This document shows positions 17,160-25,297 of a stretch of DNA of 64,000 bases, in pieces; within the stretch, counting starts at the first letter, position 1; the number at the start of each line of letters is the position of its first letter. The stretch covers positions 357,238 to 421,237 of the forward strand of contig PMTV01000014.1 in the NCBI GenBank assembly GCA_003167215.1. Reading direction: 5' to 3'. The position numbers and the translations under genes were made by a program. This stretch comes from Acidobacteriota bacterium. Lineage in GTDB: Bacteria; Acidobacteriota; Terriglobia; Acidiferrales; UBA7541. Under the pieces are notes generated by a model. It had not been told where the DNA came from. It worked only from the letters and a program-made list of their open reading frames with translations, and ran no database searches.

Positions 17160-18134
17160 TCAGTATTTTGCCAATTCGCGCGCGGCCGCGACAATCTTTT
17201 CTGTATTCGGCAGAAATCTCTCTTCCAGCGTAGGCGCATACGGCACGGGCGTATCGAGACCGGTCACCCGCGCGATGGGCCCGTCGAGATCTTCAAACGC
17301 TCCTTCGCACACGATGGCTGCGATTTCTCCCGCGATGCCTCCGGTGCGCGTGTCCTCGTGAACGATCAGAAGCTTGTTCGTCTTTTTCACCGAAGTGAGG
17401 ATGGTCTCACGATCCAGCGGGAGCAGCGTGCGCAAATCGATCACTTCCGCTTCGATGCCCTCTTTTGCCAATTGCTCCGCAGCTTCCATGGACGTGTGCG
17501 CCATCGCCGCGTAACTGATGATGGTCAGGTCCGTGCCTTCACGGCGAACGATGGCTTTCCCGATGGGAACCAGGTGATCGCCCTCGGGAACTTCTTCCTT
17601 GATCCGGCGGTATAAGAATTTGTGCTCGAAAAACAGCACGGGATTATTGTCGCGTATCGCCGACTTCAGCAAGCCTTTGGCATCTGACGGCGTGGAAGGA
17701 TAAATGATCTTGAGCCCCGGCGTGTGCACGAAATACATCTCCGGGTTCGCCGAATGAAACGGTCCCCCGTGAACGCCGCCACCCGAAGGCCCGCGGATCA
17801 CCATGGGCACCGGCGCACCCCAAAGATAATGCGATTTCGCGACGAAGTTTGTTACCTGGTTGAAGCAGCACGCGATGAAATCAATGAACTGCATTTCCGC
17901 CACCGGCCGCAACCCCAGAAATCCCATTCCGCAGGCAGCGCCCACAATCGCCGTCTCGCTGATCGGCGTCTCAATCACGCGCTCGCGGCCAAATTTCGCG
18001 AGCAGCCCTTCGGTGGCCTTAAACGCCCCGCCATACACGCCGATGTCCTCGCCGATAGCCACTACGGCTGGATCGCGGTCCATTTCTTCGAACATGGCCT
18101 GGCGGATTCCCTCGATCATCGTAATTGGGGCCAT
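17160..18134 (-). CDS. 2-oxo acid dehydrogenase E1 component, beta subunit
   Basis: The beta subunit of the thiamine-diphosphate E1 heterotetramer, which decarboxylates the 2-oxo acid together with the alpha subunit. The 324 residues begin MAPITMIEGIRQAM. Motifs are VAIGEDIGVYGG, RVIETPISETAIVGAACGM and GGGVHGGPFHS, and the C-terminal transketolase domain has DLRTLLPLD and VHEDTRTGG. The ATG at 18134 is one base after the alpha-subunit stop, so translation is coupled. A longer frame to 18266 would overlap the alpha gene and is rejected. The sequence looks as close to the branched-chain type as to the pyruvate type. Confidence 0.93.
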   Translation of the reverse strand: MAPITMIEGIRQAMFEEMDRDPAVVAIGEDIGVYGGAFKATEGLLAKFGRERVIETPISETAIVGAACGMGFLGLRPVAEMQFIDFIACCFNQVTNFVAKSHYLWGAPVPMVIRGPSGGGVHGGPFHSANPEMYFVHTPGLKIIYPSTPSDAKGLLKSAIRDNNPVLFFEHKFLYRRIKEEVPEGDHLVPIGKAIVRREGTDLTIISYAAMAHTSMEAAEQLAKEGIEAEVIDLRTLLPLDRETILTSVKKTNKLLIVHEDTRTGGIAGEIAAIVCEGAFEDLDGPIARVTGLDTPVPYAPTLEERFLPNTEKIVAAARELAKY

Positions 18135-18135
18135 G

Positions 18136-19467
18136 TCAGCGTCTTCCTCGCTTGTCGCGTGGATTCTGATGTCTATCGCGAGGATTCTGAGTTTCTCGCA
18201 CTGACTTGTCCTTGGGCCCACGTCCAAACGGTACGCGCGGAATATCCGGTGTTTCAGGCTCCGCAAGCCGCGGCTGTTGCTTTTGGGGAGGCTTGCCCCC
18301 CGATTTCACCACTGGCTTAGCAACCTTCGAACCGTTGCCGCCACCAGCCACAACGGGAGCCGCGATTTGTTTCGTGATGGCCTCAACTTCGGCGTACGAG
18401 CCGTAGTCCTTCACTTGCCAGCCCGGCTCAATGCTGCATCTCGGCGGCATGACTTCCGCTTTCGGACGCTGCCATGCAGCTTCAATCTCGTGGCAGCCGT
18501 CGCAGTACACACCTTCTTCCGCAAGCTCAGGCGGCGGCATGGGCGAATCTTCTGCGAATTTCTGTTCCACGTCGAGCTCGCGCTCGATGCGCGCGTCTAT
18601 TTCAGCTTTCGCCTTCGAGTCCCAGATTTTGTTCTCGGTAAGATATTTTTCGTAGAGCGTAATTGGATCGCGCGCCTTCCAGTAGTCGAACATCTGCTTC
18701 GGAACGTACTCGGCGGGGTCGTGCTGCGCGTGACCTCTCATGCGCATCGTTTTCACTTCGATCAAAGCAGGCCCGCGTCCCGCGCGACATTCGTCCACAG
18801 CTTCTTTTGATGCGTTGTACACGGCGAGGACGTCGTTTCCGTCCACAATCCAACTCCGAATTCCGTAAGCCACCGCGCGGTCGGCAAGATTTTTCACCGG
18901 CACCTGGCGCGAAACCGGCGTGGAGTAAGCCCACTGATTATTCTCGACGATCAGCACGAACGGCGCGCGTTGCTGCGCAGCCAGATTCAGCCCTTCGTGG
19001 AACGCCCCGGTAGAACTGCCTCCGTCGCCGATCCAAGTTAGCGCGACGATGTTTTGGCCCAGATACCGCCCCGCCATAGCCACGCCCGTCATCACCGGAA
19101 TCAAATCACCAAGCATCGAAATGGGCGAAACAATGTGGCGCACTTTCAAATCGCCGAAATGGCTGGTTCCGTCTTTACCCTGCGTCGGCGAAGTGTATTT
19201 CGCCATGTGCTGAGTGAAGATATCGCGCGGCGGAACGCCTTTCACCAGCAGCGCGCCGACGTTTCGGATCATGGGCGCGATCCAGTCCTTTTTCTCGAGA
19301 GGATAACAACTCCCCACGGAAACGGCTTCCTGGCCTAAGCTGGAGTAAAGTCCCCCGACAATTTTGTTCTGCCGGAAAAGACGTACCATGCGTTCTTCAA
19401 GCTGGCGGTTGAGCTGCATGAAGTAATACAGCTCGAGATGCTGCTCCCTCGTCAGCGGATTGCTCAT
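18136..19467 (-). CDS. 2-oxo acid dehydrogenase E1 component, alpha subunit, with C-terminal extension
   Basis: Thiamine-diphosphate-binding alpha subunit, 443 residues. The TPP motif is GDGGSSTGAFHEGLNLAA ending in ENNQWA. MRMRGHAQHDPAEYV corresponds to the phosphorylation-loop region in the family. The first ~330 residues are the normal subunit. About 110 further residues form an unusual tail: a CDGCHEIEA motif, a Gly/Lys/Pro/Gln-rich stretch, and a basic end with two QNPRD copies. Its ATG overlaps the lipB stop (ATGA), and the beta subunit starts one base after its stop. Confidence 0.92.
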   Translation of the reverse strand: MSNPLTREQHLELYYFMQLNRQLEERMVRLFRQNKIVGGLYSSLGQEAVSVGSCYPLEKKDWIAPMIRNVGALLVKGVPPRDIFTQHMAKYTSPTQGKDGTSHFGDLKVRHIVSPISMLGDLIPVMTGVAMAGRYLGQNIVALTWIGDGGSSTGAFHEGLNLAAQQRAPFVLIVENNQWAYSTPVSRQVPVKNLADRAVAYGIRSWIVDGNDVLAVYNASKEAVDECRAGRGPALIEVKTMRMRGHAQHDPAEYVPKQMFDYWKARDPITLYEKYLTENKIWDSKAKAEIDARIERELDVEQKFAEDSPMPPPELAEEGVYCDGCHEIEAAWQRPKAEVMPPRCSIEPGWQVKDYGSYAEVEAITKQIAAPVVAGGGNGSKVAKPVVKSGGKPPQKQQPRLAEPETPDIPRVPFGRGPKDKSVRETQNPRDRHQNPRDKRGRR

Positions 19468-20252
19468 GCCTCGCTCCCCCTTGCTGCTCCCGCCGGTATA
19501 TTTTCTCGCTCGTGCACATGTGCTCCGGCTGAAAACTCCCCGCCGGCCAATGTTTCTTCAAGTTCGCTTGGTGAAACAGAAATCATCGTGCGTTCGAAAG
19601 CTTCTCCAAAATGCAAAATGAAGTTTCGCCTCACTTCTTCCGTGTCCAAATGCCTGCCCAGCGCGCGTTCCAAGGACGTTGCGCGCTTGCCCGCAATGCC
19701 GCATGGCACGATCAAATCAAAGTAACGCAGATCGGTCGAGACATTGTACGCGAACCCGTGTGAAGTAACCCAGCGGCTCAAATGCACTCCCAGCGCGCCA
19801 AGCTTTTCTTCTGTCGCGGGAGCGCCCGTATCAATCCAAACGCCGTGCTGGCCTTCCACGCGCTTGGCACGTAGACCAAAATCCGCCGTCGCGCGAATCA
19901 TTACTTCTTCGAGCTGGTTAACATACCAGCGAACGTCGCGCCGGTGCTTCGCTAAATCCAATATCGGATAACCCACGATTTGTCCGGGACCATGATAGGT
20001 GATATCGCCGCCCCGGTCCGTATCGTGAAATTCAACATTCATCTGCGCCAGCAAATGATTTGATGCCAGCAGGTTTTCGGGCTGGCCATTGCGCCCCAGC
20101 GTAATCACATGCGGGTGCTCGCAGAGTAGCAGCACATCCGGAATTGCGTCTTCTTTTCGCGCCTGAACGAGCTTCCGCTGCAGGTCGTACGCCAGCTCAT
20201 AAGGCATAAGCCCAAGTCTTACTTCCCAGCAGATTTTCTCGTTTTGGTTCAC
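19464..20252 (-). CDS. lipB: octanoyltransferase LipB
   Basis: Transfers octanoyl groups from acyl carrier protein to lipoyl domains, the first step of lipoate assembly on E2 proteins such as the one encoded three genes downstream. Signatures are HPHVITLGRNG, RGGDITYHGPGQIVGYPI, the KLGALGVHLSRW segment with the conserved lysine, and VPCGIAGK with the catalytic cysteine. GTG at 20252 gives 262 residues and starts just before the ICWEVRLGLMPY block. The frame runs back to 20567, but that part overlaps lpdA and has no LipB similarity. The stop overlaps the E1alpha start. Confidence 0.92.
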   Translation of the reverse strand: MNQNEKICWEVRLGLMPYELAYDLQRKLVQARKEDAIPDVLLLCEHPHVITLGRNGQPENLLASNHLLAQMNVEFHDTDRGGDITYHGPGQIVGYPILDLAKHRRDVRWYVNQLEEVMIRATADFGLRAKRVEGQHGVWIDTGAPATEEKLGALGVHLSRWVTSHGFAYNVSTDLRYFDLIVPCGIAGKRATSLERALGRHLDTEEVRRNFILHFGEAFERTMISVSPSELEETLAGGEFSAGAHVHERENIPAGAARGSEA

Positions 20253-20271
20253 GTTAGGTTTTTGGTCGAAA

Positions 20272-21669
20272 CTAGATGTTAATCGCCATACCGCGGACGG
20301 AATTGAACGCATCACCCATCGCTTCCCATACTGTTGGATGCGCATGGATAGTCGCAGCCATATCGTCCAACGTGGCTTCCAGGCCGAGCGCCGCGACCGG
20401 CTCCGCGATGATTTCCGTCGCAAGCGGCCCGATCGCATGCACGCCAAGTATCTCGCCGTACTTTTCTTCTGCCACCACTTTGATGAACCCTTCGTGCTGA
20501 CCAAGAATTGTCGCTTTGCTATTCCCGATGAACGGGAATTTGCCGGTCTTGACCTGGAAGCCGGCATCGCGCGCCTGCTTCTCCGTTAGGCCTATAGAAC
20601 CGATTTGAGGCTCACAGTACGTGGCATTCGGGCAACGTTTGCGATCGAATGGCTGCACGTCTTTGCCGGCCATGCGGCCTACGGCGATGATTCCCTCCAT
20701 CGAAGCGGCGTGCGCAAGCTGCGGCAGCCCCGCAACGATATCTCCGATAGCGTAGAGATGAGGCTCGTTCGTTTCAAGATACGCGTTCGTGATAATGAAA
20801 CCGCGCTCGAGTTTCGCTTTCGTTTTTTCCAACCCTATATTTTCGGTGAGGGGACGGCGCCCCACAGCAATCAAGACTTTCTCCGCATTGATCGTCTGGG
20901 ATTTCCCAGCCTTGTCTTTGTACGTGACGGTCGCGCCGGTCGCATTCTTCTTCACAGTTTCCACTTTTGCTTCCAGCTCGATTCGCATTCCCTTTTTCGT
21001 CAAAGCCTTGTGCAACTCAGCAGATATTTCCTCATCCTCAAGCGGCACCACACGCGTGACTGCCTCCAGCAGGGTGACTTCCGAACCGAACGTGCGGAAA
21101 ATCGACGCGAACTCGACGCCTACCGCTCCGCAGCCCACCACGATCATCGATTTCGGAATGTCTTGCAGGCCCAAAATTTCGCGATTCGTCAGAACCGTTT
21201 TTCCATCGATTTCAACGCCAGGCAAAGAGCGCGCCTCCGAGCCCGTAGCGAGCAATATATTCGTCGTCTCGATTTCCGTTATCTTACCGTCCTTTTCAAC
21301 CGAAACTCGGCCCGGCCCGGCAATCTTTCCCCAGCCGGTAATTGTTTCAACTTTATGTTTTTTGAACAGGCTTGCAATCCCCAGAGCATGCTTCTTTACG
21401 ATCTTGTCTTTGCGCGCCAGGATGCTGGGCCACTTCACCTTCACATCCTTCACTTCAAATCCGAACTCTTCCGCGCGTTTGAAATGGTCGTAGATATCCG
21501 CATGATGCAAAAAGACTTTCGTAGGTATGCAGCCGACGTGCAGGCAGGTGCCTCCGAGAAATGGATCCTTCTCGACCACGGCTACCTTCAAGCCCCACTG
21601 CGCGGCACGAATCGCGGCGACATAGCCGCCCGGGCCACTCCCAATAATGACAACATCATATTTAGCCAA
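20272..21669 (-). CDS. lpdA: dihydrolipoyl dehydrogenase (E3)
   Basis: Flavoprotein disulfide reductase that reoxidises dihydrolipoyl groups of E2 and passes electrons to NAD+. The 465 residues show the FAD motif VVIIGSGPGGYVAA, the redox-active disulfide Cys42/Cys47 in GGTCLHVGCIPTK, the NAD motif VVGCGAVGVEFAS, the second FAD motif YAIGDI, and the C-terminal dimer-interface HPTVWEAMGDA with the catalytic His. It is the first gene of the minus-strand dehydrogenase operon, with 19 bases between it and lipB. Confidence 0.96.
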   Translation of the reverse strand: MAKYDVVIIGSGPGGYVAAIRAAQWGLKVAVVEKDPFLGGTCLHVGCIPTKVFLHHADIYDHFKRAEEFGFEVKDVKVKWPSILARKDKIVKKHALGIASLFKKHKVETITGWGKIAGPGRVSVEKDGKITEIETTNILLATGSEARSLPGVEIDGKTVLTNREILGLQDIPKSMIVVGCGAVGVEFASIFRTFGSEVTLLEAVTRVVPLEDEEISAELHKALTKKGMRIELEAKVETVKKNATGATVTYKDKAGKSQTINAEKVLIAVGRRPLTENIGLEKTKAKLERGFIITNAYLETNEPHLYAIGDIVAGLPQLAHAASMEGIIAVGRMAGKDVQPFDRKRCPNATYCEPQIGSIGLTEKQARDAGFQVKTGKFPFIGNSKATILGQHEGFIKVVAEEKYGEILGVHAIGPLATEIIAEPVAALGLEATLDDMAATIHAHPTVWEAMGDAFNSVRGMAINI

Positions 21670-22016
21670 ACCATTCCTCCCTGCGTTTCACAATCATGGC
21701 GAAGTCATTTAGATGCGTGGAAGGGTGTCTCCGATTGCGGCTCTTCCAGGCGCGCGGAACTAAGGATTTTAGCAGCCGCTCTCCGCTGCCGCAACCCTGG
21801 TTACCGGCAGACTCGGGTCGAAGGCGCGCAGCCAAGACACGTCAGGCAGACTATCCAAACCAGGGCGGCCGACGTCTTACTACCAGCGTTTGCCTGGTTC
21901 GCCCTAGCATTTCAGATCTTAAAGAAGTGACTTTGCACGCGCGCTCCTGAAGGATATGGCGATGAAACTAACCTGCGCTGGTTGCCGTATAGTACAGAGA
22001 CGATGAGAGGCCAGAC
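21670..22016. other. divergent intergenic region between lpdA and the CPBP protease gene
   Basis: About 350 bases with no convincing gene. It must hold the divergent promoters. For lpdA there is a candidate on the minus strand at 21766-21794. Toward the protease gene only a lone -10-like TATAGT (21988-21993) is seen, without a matching -35. Confidence 0.4.
21766..21794 (-). promoter_or_regulatory. candidate promoter of the lpdA operon
   Basis: Read on the minus strand, TTGCGG (21794-21789), a 17-base spacer and TAAAAT (21771-21766), giving a leader of about 90 bases before lpdA. The -10 matches five of six positions; the -35 is weak. Confidence 0.4.
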
Positions 22017-22979
22017 GTGACCATTGACTCAGAACCAGCCGTGCCTTCTTTGCTCGCTACAGAACCCATTTCGGTTCGCCCGCCACGGTCAGTAGGCCCC
22101 GAGATTTTTCTCGGCCCGAACGGAATCCGCGCTGGCTGGCGACTTTTGATTTTTCTTGTCATCTTCGTCGCTCTCGGCGCTGCAGTCCAATTCACAGTCT
22201 TTCGAATCCCAGCCGTTCGGGGCTACATGCAGTCCCAGCCCAAAGGTTTAATTACGCCAGGCGGACAAATCATTAGTGAAGGCCTGACAGTTCTCTGCTT
22301 ACTCATTTCGGCGTTCATTATGACCAAGATTGAGAAGCGATCCTTCGCGGATTACGGTTTGCCGCTCCGTGAATCATTTGGAAAACGCTTCTGGCAAGGC
22401 GTGCCTCTCGGCCTCGCCATGTTGTCCCTGCTGATGGCCCTGATTGCTATCTTCCACGGTTTTTCCCTCGGCGGATTTGCGATCACCGGTAGCGGTGCAG
22501 TCAAATACGGAGCTCTCTATGGCCTCGGCTTCATCCTCGTCGGTATCTTCGAAGAGTTTTCTTTCCGCGGATATTTGCAATCGACGCTAGCCTCGGGGCT
22601 GGGTTTCTGGCCCGCTGCAATCGTGCTGGCCACTCTGTTCGGAGCCATACACCTAGGGAATCCGGGCGAAGCGAAATACGGCGCGATCATGGCGGGTCTT
22701 TTCGGGTTGGTGGCAGCATTTTCGCTACGCCGCACCGGGACCATCTGGTTTGCCATCGGGATGCACGCCTCCTGGGACTGGGGCGAGACCTATCTGTATT
22801 CCGTCCCGGATAGCGGACTTCTCGCACAGGGACACCTTCTGAATTCGTCCTTTCATGGGCCCACTTGGCTGACCGGCGGATCAGTTGGGCCGGAAGGCAG
22901 CGCATTCGTGTTTCTCGTTTTGCTGATTTGGGCTCTGGCCATTCACCTTCTGTTTCCGTCGAAGCATCTGTCCTTCTGA
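22017..22979 (+). CDS. CPBP-family intramembrane metalloprotease (CAAX protease-like)
   Basis: Polytopic membrane protein of 320 residues with the Abi/CPBP motifs. The paired glutamates Glu179-Glu180 are in EEFSFRG, the first histidine is in ATLFGAIHLG, and the HASWDW segment follows. These residues line the proteolytic site within the membrane. At least six hydrophobic segments are visible, after a short polar N-terminus of about 40 residues. The start is GTG at 22017. CPBP members process prenylated proteins in eukaryotes and peptides or bacteriocin-related targets in bacteria; the substrate here is unknown. Confidence 0.87.
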   Translation: MTIDSEPAVPSLLATEPISVRPPRSVGPEIFLGPNGIRAGWRLLIFLVIFVALGAAVQFTVFRIPAVRGYMQSQPKGLITPGGQIISEGLTVLCLLISAFIMTKIEKRSFADYGLPLRESFGKRFWQGVPLGLAMLSLLMALIAIFHGFSLGGFAITGSGAVKYGALYGLGFILVGIFEEFSFRGYLQSTLASGLGFWPAAIVLATLFGAIHLGNPGEAKYGAIMAGLFGLVAAFSLRRTGTIWFAIGMHASWDWGETYLYSVPDSGLLAQGHLLNSSFHGPTWLTGGSVGPEGSAFVFLVLLIWALAIHLLFPSKHLSF

Positions 22980-23051
22980 TTTCAGTCGCCGGAATCCTTT
23001 TCCCTACCCGCCGCATCTATGACTGGTCTATCTCTTCGCGAATCGGTTGAT

Positions 23052-23081
23052 TTGACAATGAACAGAAGGTGTCGTTAAAAT
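23052..23081 (+). promoter_or_regulatory. strong promoter of the DksA-type gene
   Basis: Consensus -35 TTGACA (23052-23057), an 18-base spacer and TAAAAT (23076-23081). The expected transcription start is near 23088, about 40 bases before the ATG. Confidence 0.65.
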
Positions 23082-23126
23082 CGTTGGATTTTAGTGAGGC
23101 GGCAATCCTCGCTTAGGGACCTAACT

Positions 23127-23480
23127 ATGGATAAGAAGCGGCTCGAATATTATAAAAAGAAATTAGTCACTCGGCGCGACGAACTCATGCGTGGAATCGC
23201 GCGCACCGAACAAGAAGGCCGCGAAGCCGATGAAGACCCAACCGTGGACCTCGCGGACAAGGCTGCAAACTCCTACACCAAAGAGTTTCTCTTCGGCCAG
23301 ACGCATAACGACCGTTCGCTACTTCAATTGGTGAATGACGCCTTGGCTCGCATCAAAGATGATAGCTTCGGCGAATGCATCGCCTGCCATCAGGAACTCC
23401 AGCAGAAGCGCCTGGAAGCCGTACCCTGGACCCGTTACTGTCTCCCCTGCCAGGAAAAAATGGAACAGGGCCTGCTCTAA
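23127..23480 (+). CDS. DksA/TraR-family RNA polymerase regulator
   Basis: Binds in the secondary channel of RNA polymerase and modulates promoter open complexes, in many bacteria together with ppGpp. The 117 residues have the N-terminal coiled coil. Its tip, DLADKA (Asp41, Asp44, Ala46), matches the functional DxxDxA motif of DksA. A C4 zinc finger follows (CIAC ... CLPC). The ATG at 23127 is used; an upstream in-frame start at 23094 would overlap the promoter-to-leader region. It stands alone between the protease and comF genes. Confidence 0.9.
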   Translation: MDKKRLEYYKKKLVTRRDELMRGIARTEQEGREADEDPTVDLADKAANSYTKEFLFGQTHNDRSLLQLVNDALARIKDDSFGECIACHQELQQKRLEAVPWTRYCLPCQEKMEQGLL

Positions 23481-23645
23481 GTTTTTTGGCTCGATTCTGG
23501 TTTTGCAACCCGGATTCGACGGTCCTCCCACATAAAATGAACGCCACAATTCGCTGCGTAGATTTGCGTACGTAACTTAATTTCTTCACTTGCCTGCGCA
23601 ATCGGAGTAGCGTCCCTTCGTACCCTCTCGGTTAACAACGATTCT

Positions 23646-24428
23646 GTGATCATTCGGAATGCGGTCGACGCCATTGCCGCAGTGCTCTTCCCTGCGCCCT
23701 GCCGAATTTGCGGCCAAACGCTCATCACCGCAAGCCGCATCCCCATCTGCACGGATTGCCTGGCCTCCTTTCAACCCATCACCGACCCCATGTGCGATTG
23801 CTGCGGCCGCCCGTTTATTTCCAAGGTTGCCGCTGAGGCCATTCGGCCTCTCTGCCGTCTCTGCCGCCTGGACTCTTTTTCTTTCTCGCGCGCGCGAAGC
23901 TACGCGGTCTACAACGACGCGCTTCATAGCGCAATGTTGCTCCTAAAGTACGAAGAGGTCACAGGGCTCGGTGATTGGTTCGCTGCCAGACTGGCCGAAG
24001 TCCTCGCTCGGCAACCTGCCGAATTCCGGGCGGACGTTGTAGTCCCCGTTCCGCTGCATGCCGACCGCTTTCGCGAACGCGGCTACAATCAAGCAGACCT
24101 GATCGCGCGGCCGTTGGCCCGCCGGCTGGGATTAAAGCGGGGATCCTATCTCCTAATGCGTACAAAACCGCGTCCAGCTCGCTTAGTCCTCTCCCGCAAA
24201 GAACACTGGGACTCGGTACGTGGCGCGTACGCGACCCGTGAAGGCGTCCGAGTTGACAAATTGCGCGTTCTGCTGGTAGATGATGTATTGACGACTGGCG
24301 CGACCCTGGATGCGTGTTCGCGAGCTCTAAAGCAGGCGGGCGCGGCATCTGTGCTAGGCTTAACCGTGGCTCGAGTCGTCACCGGTTTGCCGCCCTCAAA
24401 TCCACAACCGCGGCAGAAAGCGTACTAG
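23646..24428 (+). CDS. ComF-family phosphoribosyltransferase-like protein
   Basis: A 260-residue protein with the ComF layout. An N-terminal zinc-finger region has several CxxC pairs (CRIC, CTDC, CDCC, CRLC). The C-terminal type I phosphoribosyltransferase domain has the PRPP loop [13 protein letters not shown] and the [18 protein letters not shown] segment. ComF takes part in uptake of single-stranded DNA in competent bacteria; homologs are also common where competence is not known. The start is GTG at 23646. The last 15 residues are a polar tail. Confidence 0.9.
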   Translation: MIIRNAVDAIAAVLFPAPCRICGQTLITASRIPICTDCLASFQPITDPMCDCCGRPFISKVAAEAIRPLCRLCRLDSFSFSRARSYAVYNDALHSAMLLLKYEEVTGLGDWFAARLAEVLARQPAEFRADVVVPVPLHADRFRERGYNQADLIARPLARRLGLKRGSYLLMRTKPRPARLVLSRKEHWDSVRGAYATREGVRVDKLRVLLVDDVLTTGATLDACSRALKQAGAASVLGLTVARVVTGLPPSNPQPRQKAY

Positions 24429-24502
24429 TCAGAGAAACCACTGGGGTGCGGCGAGCATCTCTGATAAGGAAGGGAATCTTCAAGCGCAGCGAAGGCGGAC
24501 AA

Positions 24503-25129
24503 ATGGATAACCGTCTCAAGAGCGTCTTACGCCCTCGGCCAAGGATCGGCCTAGGCGGCACCCCGTCCGATGCGCTCGCTTCCCGTCTGCCACAATCCTC
24601 GGCGAGCCGCCCTTCTGTAATGCAAGCGCCCGTACTGGTGCTGAACGCAACTTTCGAACCCATCAACGTCACAGCCGTGCGACGCGCTCTGGTCCTGATG
24701 CTCAAAGGCGTAGCTCAGGCGGAAGAAACAAATCACACCGAAGTCCATACTACGCAGAAGGCGATTCAAGTGCCTTCGGTGATTCGGCTTCTGACCTACC
24801 GCCATATCCCACAACAAAGCCGCGCGCTCTCGCGAAAAAACATTTTGCTGCGCGATCGCAATACTTGCCAGTTCTGCGGTCACGCACTTCCCGCTTCTGA
24901 ACTTACGCTCGACCATGTGATGCCCCGCTCGCGGGGTGGCCATTCTTCCTGGGAAAATCTCGTAGCATGCTGCTACGGCTGCAATAATCGCAAAGGGGAT
25001 CGCACGCCGGAAGAAGCCGGACTCAAACTTCAGCGCCGCCCGCGTCCTTTTACTCTCCACACTTCGCGCCAGTTGATGCGCCTTATCGGGCATCGCGACG
25101 AGAAGTGGCGCAAGTACCTTTTCTACTAA
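24503..25129 (+). CDS. HNH endonuclease-domain protein
   Basis: A 208-residue protein. Residues from about 38 on ([21 protein letters not shown]) are an N-terminal module usual in stand-alone HNH proteins of soil bacteria. The nuclease domain has the zinc-type CQFCG, then [11 protein letters not shown] with the HNH histidine, and [24 protein letters not shown] completing the fold. The ATG at 24503 follows AAGGCGGA; a frame extension to 24314 overlaps comF and is rejected. It lies 74 bases after comF. Targets of this HNH family are not established. Confidence 0.85.
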   Translation: MDNRLKSVLRPRPRIGLGGTPSDALASRLPQSSASRPSVMQAPVLVLNATFEPINVTAVRRALVLMLKGVAQAEETNHTEVHTTQKAIQVPSVIRLLTYRHIPQQSRALSRKNILLRDRNTCQFCGHALPASELTLDHVMPRSRGGHSSWENLVACCYGCNNRKGDRTPEEAGLKLQRRPRPFTLHTSRQLMRLIGHRDEKWRKYLFY

Positions 25130-25208
25130 TTGGTTAGCGTTCCGCTGGAGATGCAACCTTTTTTCAATTCAAGCGTCTAAGTATTCAAATGCTTCTAGGA
25201 CACACCCC

Positions 25209-25252
25209 GGGAAGTGGTTCTGGTTCAACCCAGGCCGCTTCCCTTCTTTTTT
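25209..25252 (+). terminator. intrinsic terminator after the HNH gene
   Basis: Stem GGGAAGTGG/CCGCTTCCC (25209-25217 with 25235-25243, one wobble pair) with an inner CTGG/CCAG stem, followed by TTCTTTTTT (25244-25252). It sits in the 168-base gap between convergent genes. Confidence 0.8.
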
Positions 25253-25297
25253 AGTCTTCCGGAAATAACCTCTTAGGCTTTAGAACCATCTGAGATT

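Noticed and set aside
20605-21930. A 441-residue plus-strand frame opposite lpdA
   Set aside because: Shadow of the dihydrolipoyl dehydrogenase gene, with Arg- and Phe-rich composition and no recognisable motif.
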